This document shows, in pieces, positions 7,479 through 11,622 of a stretch of 11,622 bases of DNA. Made by a program: the position numbers and the translations under genes. Below the pieces are notes generated by a model that saw only the letters and a list, made by a program, of their open reading frames with translations, did no database searches and had not been told where the DNA came from. Within the stretch, counting starts at the first letter, position 1. Every line of letters begins with the position of its first letter. Source of the DNA: Maritimibacter sp. (GTDB taxonomy: Bacteria; Pseudomonadota; Alphaproteobacteria; Rhodobacterales; Rhodobacteraceae); contig JAGRMP010000432.1 in NCBI GenBank assembly GCA_020441225.1, positions 1 to 11,622 of the forward strand, read 5' to 3'.

Positions 7479-7494
7479 GTTATATCGATATAAC
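7479..7494. promoter_or_regulatory. Perfect 16-bp palindrome, probable TetR operator
   Basis: GTTATATCGATATAAC is an exact palindrome, strikingly AT-rich in a GC-rich region, in the 138-bp gap between the divergent efflux operon and the methyltransferase gene. The length and dyad symmetry are usual for TetR-family operators, and the sequence can overlap a -10 element (TATAAC or TTATAT) in either direction. Binding by the neighbouring TetR protein is inferred. Confidence 0.7.
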
Positions 7495-7514
7495 GCTCCC
7501 GGCGCGGGTGGGAA

Positions 7515-7528
7515 TTGAGAAAAGTCAA
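7515..7528. promoter_or_regulatory. FNR/CRP-family box upstream of the quinone genes
   Basis: TTGAGAAAAGTCAA fits TTGA-N6-TCAA. Against the alphaproteobacterial FnrL-type consensus TTGAY-N4-RTCAA, nine of ten defined positions match; the left half has G in place of Y. Its centre (7521.5) is about 41 bases before a putative start around 7563, and a weak -10-like TGATAG lies at 7549-7554, as in class II activated promoters. The methyltransferase ATG follows at 7586. Activation at low oxygen is inferred. Confidence 0.5.
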
Positions 7529-7585
7529 GTGAGTGGCGAGCGGGTCCTGATAGAGCCGGGACGACCCGAAGCGGCAGGATGGGCA

Positions 7586-8337
7586 ATGGAACGCGCGACC
7601 GATCTCGAACAGATGAAGACGACTTTCGGGGGGCGAGCGGTCTCCGAAGACGAACGTCAAACGGAGGTCACCGGCCTCTTCAACCGGATCGCGCCACGCT
7701 ATGACCTGATGAATGATTTGATGAGCTTCGGCACCCACCGACTATGGAAACGCAAGGTTGTGTCGCGAGCCATCGCACAGTTGGGCGATGTTCCGGGCCC
7801 GGTCGTCGATCTCGCGGGCGGCACCGGCGATCTGGCGCTGGAGTTGCGGCGCTGGTTGCCGGACGACGAGATCATCGTTGCCGACGCCTCCAAGGGATGC
7901 TCGAGGTAGCCCGTGCTCGTGGCGGCGCCGCGCTCCGCTATGTCGAGACACCTGCTGAGACCTTGCCGTTTGGCGACGCAACGGTGGCGATGGTGACCCT
8001 CTCCTTCGGTCTGAGGAACATGACCGACCCTGCTCGCGCCCTGAGCGAAGTCGCCCGGGTGCTGTCACCGGGGGGACATCTGGTGCTGCTCGAGTTCTCC
8101 AAGCCGGCGGCTTGGTTTGCTCCGATCTACGGGCTTCACGCGCGCCACGTGATCCCGCGTATCGGCGCGGCGGTAGCGCGAGACCGCGGCGCCTACACCT
8201 ACCTGGTGGAATCGATCGAGCGGTTTCCCGGGCGGGAAGACATTGCCCGCGAAATCGCGGCGGCCGGTCTGGATCTGGTCGAGGAGCGCGCCTTCGTCTT
8301 CGGTGTGGCGCGCATGCACATCGGGCAGAAGGCATGA
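7586..8337 (+). pseudogene. ubiE: UbiE/MenG-type quinone C-methyltransferase, broken by a single-base frameshift
   Basis: The 5' part (7586-7909) encodes the family's N-terminus: FNRIAPRYDLMNDLMSFGTHRLWK, then SAM-binding motif I VVDLAGGTGDLALEL, then VADASK, and stops at TAG 7907-7909. The 3' part continues in the next frame from the ATG at 7897 (GMLEVARARG), with LSFGLRNMTD, VLSPGGHLVLLEFSKP and YTYLVESIERFPGREDI, all UbiE/MenG signatures. One base is missing in the GGG at 7894-7896; with it restored the protein would be 250 aa, a normal length. These enzymes methylate demethylmenaquinone or a ubiquinone precursor using SAM. The start at 7586 has an AGGAT-type SD. The stop overlaps the MenA gene as ATGA. 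A sequencing error, a true pseudogene or a recoded gene are all possible; as given, each half alone should be inactive. The split leaves a normal ubiE elsewhere in the genome likely. Confidence 0.85.
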
Positions 8338-9221
8338 GCGACGCCGTTTCAGACCCGCGGACCAGGCTCGCCGGCCTGCCTGCGCCCGCGCTCTGGCTGA
8401 TCGCGGCGCGGCTCAAGACCGTGAGCCTCAGCCAGATGCCAGTGCTGGCCGCGGCGTGGCTCGCGGGCGATGGTGTTCGGCTCGACGTGGTGGCCCCGGC
8501 GATGATCGCCACGGCCGCGATACAGATCGGCACGAATCTCTGGAACGATGCCGCGGACGCAGCGCGTGGGGTCGACCGGCCGGACCGCCTCGGTCCGCCC
8601 CGAATGACGGCTCTGGGCCTGCTTGACGGGGCGTCGGTGCGCCGCGGCGCTCTTGCGAGCTTCGCACTTGCCGCGCTCGCGGGGCTCTGGCTGGTCGGGA
8701 TAGGGGGCTGGCCGATCGTGGCCATCGGGCTCATGTCGCTGGCGCTCGGCTATTTCTACTCGATGGGACCGCGGCCGCTGTCCGGCCTGCCGTATGGTGA
8801 GCTGCTTGTCATCGGCTTCTTCGGCGTCGTTGCCGTCTCCGGGTCCGGCTGGCTGATGGGGGTCGATCCGTTTGCGGCCCGCACTCTTGCCACGGGGCTG
8901 ATGATCGGCCTGCCGGCGGCGGCGGTGTTGATGCTCAACAACCACCGCGACCGGGTGCAGGACGCGCGGGCAGGGCGGCGGACGCTGGCGATCGTGATCG
9001 GGCCGACGGCGTCGCAGCTGGTCTATTTCGCGGCCCTTCTCGCGGCGTTCGGCTTCGGTGCGGCGCTGAATGCGACCGTATGGCTCGCAGTGCCGGGCGC
9101 TCTCGCGCTCTGGCTCGGTCACGCGATGTGGCATTGGCCGGTCTCGGTGCGGCTCAACCGGCTCCTGGGGCAGACGGCGGCCTACCAGGCGTTGCTGCTC
9201 CTGTTCGTGGCGCTCGCATGA
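8334..9221 (+). CDS. menA: MenA-type prenyltransferase (UbiA superfamily; 1,4-dihydroxy-2-naphthoate polyprenyltransferase-like)
   Basis: A 295-aa membrane enzyme with about eight hydrophobic helices. It carries both Asp-rich motifs of the UbiA superfamily: NDAADAARGVDRPDRLGPPR (N71, D72, D75) and NNHRDRVQDARAGRRTLA (D206, D210). The wording around these, NDxxDxxxGVDxxxRLGPxRxT, FYSMGPRPLSGLPYGE and NNxRDxxxDxxAGxRTLA, is characteristic of MenA rather than UbiA or the haem/chlorophyll members. The reaction would be transfer of a polyprenyl chain to 1,4-dihydroxy-2-naphthoate at the inner membrane, giving demethylmenaquinone, the substrate of the MenG activity encoded just upstream. The ATG at 8334 overlaps the upstream stop as ATGA. 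No other men gene is in the window, so a different aromatic acceptor remains possible. Confidence 0.8.
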   Translation: MSDAVSDPRTRLAGLPAPALWLIAARLKTVSLSQMPVLAAAWLAGDGVRLDVVAPAMIATAAIQIGTNLWNDAADAARGVDRPDRLGPPRMTALGLLDGASVRRGALASFALAALAGLWLVGIGGWPIVAIGLMSLALGYFYSMGPRPLSGLPYGELLVIGFFGVVAVSGSGWLMGVDPFAARTLATGLMIGLPAAAVLMLNNHRDRVQDARAGRRTLAIVIGPTASQLVYFAALLAAFGFGAALNATVWLAVPGALALWLGHAMWHWPVSVRLNRLLGQTAAYQALLLLFVALA

Positions 9222-9298
9222 AAACCGCCGCCTGTCGCGGTGACGCATTCCGTGTGGTGGGACATGGATCTGTAATCCGAGAGCGGGGGCCGATGTGA
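9218..9298 (+). CDS. Possible 26-aa small ORF coupled to menA
   Basis: An ATG at 9218 overlaps the menA stop as ATGA, exactly like the other junctions in this region, and opens 26 codons (MKTAACRGDAFRVVGHGSVI and so on) to a TGA at 9296-9298. It could be a real small protein, or the beginning of a third operon gene whose remainder was lost. The only support is the junction, so confidence is low. Confidence 0.2.
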   Translation: MKTAACRGDAFRVVGHGSVIRERGPM

Positions 9299-9665
9299 AG
9301 GTTTCTGGCCGCGGAAGGTGTCGCCGCGGACATATCTTGTGGCATGTGTCGAAGGCCATTTATCATTTGGCATGTCGAAACAACAGGACGATAAGCCCTC
9401 TCTTGCGCGATGTTCGCGCGCGGAAACCCGACTGGGCAGCAAGTTCACCGAACTGCGGGAGATCGCACGACCTACGCGGACTTGAACGACTAAAGTGATA
9501 GAGAACCGGGGAGCAGTCTCGCGATCGTGCGTATGCGTATCACGGGCCGGACGCGCGAACGGACCTCGCCGCAGGTCCATTTCCGGATCGCCGAAGATCA
9601 ATTGCCCGCACCGGGGCCGCAAATGCTGCAACGACGAGGCGCCTACCTGCAATACGGTCGTCGCT
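9222..9665. other. Gene-free region between menA and the stress-protein gene
   Basis: Apart from the 26-codon ORF at its left end, no frame here looks coding; the longer readings are arginine-, serine- and histidine-rich and lack starts with SD. Visible structures are two CCGCGG copies (9309-9314, 9324-9329), a near-direct repeat GGCATGTGTCGAA/GGCATGTCGAA (about 9341 and 9369), a GCGCGA/TCGCGC hairpin (9405-9419) and a GGACCT/AGGTCC hairpin (9561-9578). The two operons converge here, so some of these may serve as terminators, but none has a T tract. Confidence 0.5.
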
Positions 9666-10493
9666 TCAGGCGTCAGCCCCACGTGCGATCAGCAGGTCCG
9701 TGGGCGGGGTCCGCAGGAGCTCGGCCGTGAACGAGCCGAGACCGGTGAAGGACAGGCTTCGGGTGTTGGCGCCAACGGCGATCAGGTCGGGTGCAAAGCC
9801 CTTGATTTCCTGGTGGCAGCCAGATCCGACCCCGTCATGCACCAAGTCGACTTTGGGGAGCGTCGCGGCAAACCCTTCGGCCCAGGACGCGGCCTGAGCT
9901 GCTGTTTCGCGTTGCACCTCACGCGCGAAGTCCGACGATTGCCCTCCGGTCAGGCCTTCGAACGGCGCCATCCACAGATGGAAGAGGCGGAACGCCGCGT
10001 GGGGGGCAATGGAGAGTGCCGTTTTCACCGCGCGACTACAGGCAGATGAGAACGCGACCGGCGCCAGCACGCGGTCGTAGCTGCCGTGGACCGGATCTGT
10101 GACGAGGAGCACCGGGGTGAGAGAGCGTGCGACCACGCTTTCCACCGTCGTCTGCCGCAGCCCGTCGAGAAGGCCCCGGTCGCGGTGCCGGCCGGCGACC
10201 ACGAGGTCGACCTCGGCGGAATTCACCAGATCGACGAGGCGGGTGATCGGATCGCCGATCTCGACCTGGATATCGTAGGGAACCTCTCCGGCCATGCTCT
10301 GTGCAGACGCCTCGAGATGGGCGCGGCATTTGGCGGCCAGATCCTGCGTCAGGCCCTCCGGAACGCTGTCATCCACGATCGACACCACCCGCACGCGCGC
10401 GCCCAACTCGCCCGCAAGGAGGAAGCCGCGTTGCAGGGCGCGATCCGAACGCGCCGAAAGATCCGTCGCAATCAGAATGGATTTGATCTGCAT
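9666..10493 (-). CDS. Universal stress protein, tandem UspA domains
   Basis: A 275-aa protein made of two UspA-like domains. Domain 1 (about 1-135) starts with IKSILIATDLSARSDRAL and has a degenerate nucleotide-binding loop (GRHRDRGLLDGLRQTTVESV), in which the second glycine of the usual G-2x-G-9x-G(S/T) is replaced by arginine. Domain 2 (about 139-275) starts with YDRVLAPVAFSSACSRAV and keeps the final GS (GANTRSLSFTGLGSFTAELL). The start at 10493 is chosen because GAAGGGG lies 8 bases ahead; an in-frame ATG at 10511 has no SD. Soluble and cytoplasmic, it probably acts as a nucleotide-dependent stress or energy-state factor. It diverges from a P-type ATPase gene, a pairing often found in low-oxygen or starvation regulons of related bacteria. 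Confidence 0.88.
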   Translation of the reverse strand: MQIKSILIATDLSARSDRALQRGFLLAGELGARVRVVSIVDDSVPEGLTQDLAAKCRAHLEASAQSMAGEVPYDIQVEIGDPITRLVDLVNSAEVDLVVAGRHRDRGLLDGLRQTTVESVVARSLTPVLLVTDPVHGSYDRVLAPVAFSSACSRAVKTALSIAPHAAFRLFHLWMAPFEGLTGGQSSDFAREVQRETAAQAASWAEGFAATLPKVDLVHDGVGSGCHQEIKGFAPDLIAVGANTRSLSFTGLGSFTAELLRTPPTDLLIARGADA

Positions 10494-10701
10494 GAGTTGT
10501 GCCCCTTCCATTTTGGCGGCAAGTCCAGTCTTGCGTGCCGACGTAACTTACATTCCATTACCCATGGCGCGGACCTCTGGAGGATCTGCGGCACCTCGAC
10601 GCACATTCGGTCGCGCCCGACCTGAGCGCGAAATCGTGCAAGCATTTCAACGCTGAAGCACGCTCAAGATACGTCCTGTTTTCACGGTTTCACTTGGGGG
10701 C

Positions 10702-10727
10702 GAAGAAGCGATTCTTCAATTCTTGAA
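10702..10727. repeat. Overlapping small inverted repeats in the divergent promoter region
   Basis: GAAGAA-gcga-TTCTTC (10702-10717) overlaps TTCAA-ttc-TTGAA (10715-10727). The two dyads share the TTC at 10715-10717, so only one could form at a time. This AT-richer spot is a candidate operator or promoter element. Confidence 0.4.
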
Positions 10728-11103
10728 CGCCACCAAAACGGCACTACCTGTGGCGAGGAAACAATGTCGGGCCGTGGCCGCGAAGGACATCCGCGAGGGC
10801 CCGGAGGCAGGCGAAGCGATCATGTGCGGCTGGACCAGGGACGGTGCAAAAAACCCACGACGCCCATCGGTCTATTCGGGCCGCTGGTCTCGATCGTGGC
10901 GCCTTCATGGAAAGCGGTGGGCCATATGCGATACGCGCGTGTGACACGGTCGGGGACAATGGCGGTTTCATCGCGGGTTTCGCGCCAGATCTTGACCGCT
11001 GGCCGTCTCCGAACAGGCGTCTGACTTCCGACGGCCCGCCCGTTCGTCTGCATGCATCGCGCGGAACCGGGTCGCGCGCGACCTGGTCCCGAGCTTCAAT
11101 CAT

Positions 11104-11118
11104 GGCGCCATTGGCGCC
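11104..11118. promoter_or_regulatory. 15-bp dyad just ahead of the ATPase ribosome-binding site
   Basis: GGCGCCA-t-TGGCGCC is a perfect 7-bp inverted repeat with one central base. It ends 8 bases before the AAAAGGAG at 11125-11132 that serves the ATPase start. It may be an operator or an mRNA hairpin that affects translation initiation. Confidence 0.4.
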
Positions 11119-11135
11119 GGAAAGAAAAGGAGCGA

Positions 11136-11622
11136 ATGACCCACCCCGATACGGCCCCCCGGTATCACGCCCAACCTGCCCGCGACGCGCTCGACGCGCT
11201 CGACGCCACGACCGCCGGTCTCAGTGCCGAGACCGCCGCCTGCCGCCTGTCGGAGCACGGCCCCAACCGCCTGCCCGAACCGCCGAAGCGGAGCCCGGTG
11301 CTGCGGTTTCTCGCCCATTTCCACAACGTGCTGATCTATGTTCTGCTCGCTTCCGCCCTGGTCACCGCGGCGCTCCAGCACTGGATCGACACCGGCGTGA
11401 TCCTCGCGGTGGTGATCGTAAACGCGGTGATCGGCTTCATTCAGGAGGGGCGGGCCGAACAGGCGATGGCGGCGATCCGGGGCATGCTCGCGCCGCACTC
11501 CGCCGTGCTGCGCGACGGCAAACGCGTCAGCGTCAACGCGGCCGAGCTCGTGCCGGGCGATATCGTGCTCGTCGAAGCGGGCGACCGGGTCCCGGCAGAC
11601 CTGCGGCTCATCGAGGCGCGCG
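11136..11622 (+). CDS. P-type cation-transporting ATPase (P-II, Ca2+/cation type), N-terminal part
   Basis: The first 162 codons of a P-type ATPase that runs off the right edge. A cation-ATPase N-terminal domain is visible at about 15-60 (LSAETAACRLSEHGPNRLPE), two transmembrane helices at about 64-81 (VLIYVLLASALVTAALQ) and 87-103 (GVILAVVIVNAVIGFIQE), and the start of the actuator domain (LVPGDIVLVEAGDRVPADLRL, about 138-158). This arrangement, with no metal-binding domain or CPx helices in front, points to type II pumps for Ca2+, Mg2+ or monovalent cations. The phosphorylation site DKTGT lies beyond the window. The ATG at 11136 follows AAAAGGAG at a rather short 3-base distance. A 9-bp tandem repeat (gacgcgctc, 11184-11201) encodes the ALDALD stretch. 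Confidence 0.92.
   Translation, partial: MTHPDTAPRYHAQPARDALDALDATTAGLSAETAACRLSEHGPNRLPEPPKRSPVLRFLAHFHNVLIYVLLASALVTAALQHWIDTGVILAVVIVNAVIGFIQEGRAEQAMAAIRGMLAPHSAVLRDGKRVSVNAAELVPGDIVLVEAGDRVPADLRLIEAR

Larger units (their letters stand above)
10494..11135. other. Long divergent intergenic region between stress-protein and ATPase genes
   Basis: About 640 bp without a credible gene; the readable frames are basic, low-complexity translations without SD-start pairs. It must hold the promoters of both divergent genes. Inverted repeats at 10702-10717, 10715-10727 and 11104-11118 are listed separately. I searched for TTGA-N6-TCAA and found no good FNR box; TGAA-N6-TCAA near 10653-10666 is only half a match. 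Confidence 0.5.

Noticed and set aside
7038..7586. N-terminal extension of the TetR frame up to 7586
   Set aside because: It would run antisense-free through the membrane-protein gene in another frame; the HTH domain starts normally from the ATG at 7037, which is coupled to the upstream stop.
7742..9359. Leftward frames of 330 and 336 codons opposite the methyltransferase and prenyltransferase
   Set aside because: Arginine/proline/histidine-rich translations with no family features; the forward strand carries clear conserved motifs over the same bases.
9182..9682. 166-codon leftward frame across the gap after menA
   Set aside because: It overlaps the menA end, has no SD at its start and its composition (R, S, H, T rich) is that of non-coding GC-rich DNA.
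10744..11103. 119-codon leftward frame and overlapping rightward frames in the gap before the ATPase
   Set aside because: Basic, low-complexity translations that conflict with one another, without SD; treated as non-coding control region.
1..11622. CRISPR array, tRNA, rRNA, or complete insertion sequence
   Set aside because: No regularly spaced repeats, no cloverleaf-like segment with a TTC-arm motif, and no transposase with paired terminal repeats were seen on either strand.

Overview
The window is a GC-rich stretch with compact, translationally coupled operons. It looks like an accessory or junction region of an alphaproteobacterium, probably Rhodobacterales-like. This placement is an inference from base composition, codon use, gene content and an FNR-type site; no rRNA, tRNA or other phylogenetic marker is present.

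Left part (1-1980). The 3' end of a probable tyrosine recombinase enters from the left edge and is followed at once by a very long, near-perfect hairpin (537-594). Next comes a rightward pair of overlapping unknown genes (731-1114 and 1107-1520), each with a good Shine-Dalgarno sequence. They end in a cluster of inverted repeats, and then about 450 bp of lower-quality sequence carries at most one doubtful leftward ORF. The recombinase and the unknown pair suggest the edge of an integrated element.

Middle (1982-7447, all leftward). A four-gene operon in which every junction is a 4-bp ATGA overlap. In transcription order it encodes a 137-aa four-helix membrane protein, a TetR-family regulator, an HlyD/AcrA-type periplasmic adaptor and an HAE1/AcrB-type RND pump. 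No outer-membrane factor is in the window, so the pump would need to share one. A perfect 16-bp palindrome (7479-7494) lies just upstream of the operon and is the best candidate for the TetR operator.

Centre-right (7515-9298, rightward). Divergent from the pump operon is a two-gene module: a UbiE/MenG methyltransferase and a MenA-type UbiA-superfamily prenyltransferase, the pair that performs the last two steps of menaquinone synthesis. An FNR/CRP-family half-site pair TTGA-N6-TCAA (7515-7528) sits where a class II activated promoter would put it. The methyltransferase frame is broken by one missing base after the motif I region (near 7894-7896); adding one base restores a 250-aa protein of normal family length. 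Alphaproteobacteria mostly rely on ubiquinone, so an oxygen-regulated MenA/MenG pair with a frameshift is the most notable feature here.

Right part (9666-11622). A tandem-domain universal stress protein (leftward) and the start of a P-type cation ATPase (rightward, running off the edge) diverge from a 640-bp intergenic region with several small inverted repeats. Such pairs are often part of low-oxygen or stress regulons, which fits the FNR-like site nearby, but no convincing FNR box was found in this second intergenic region.
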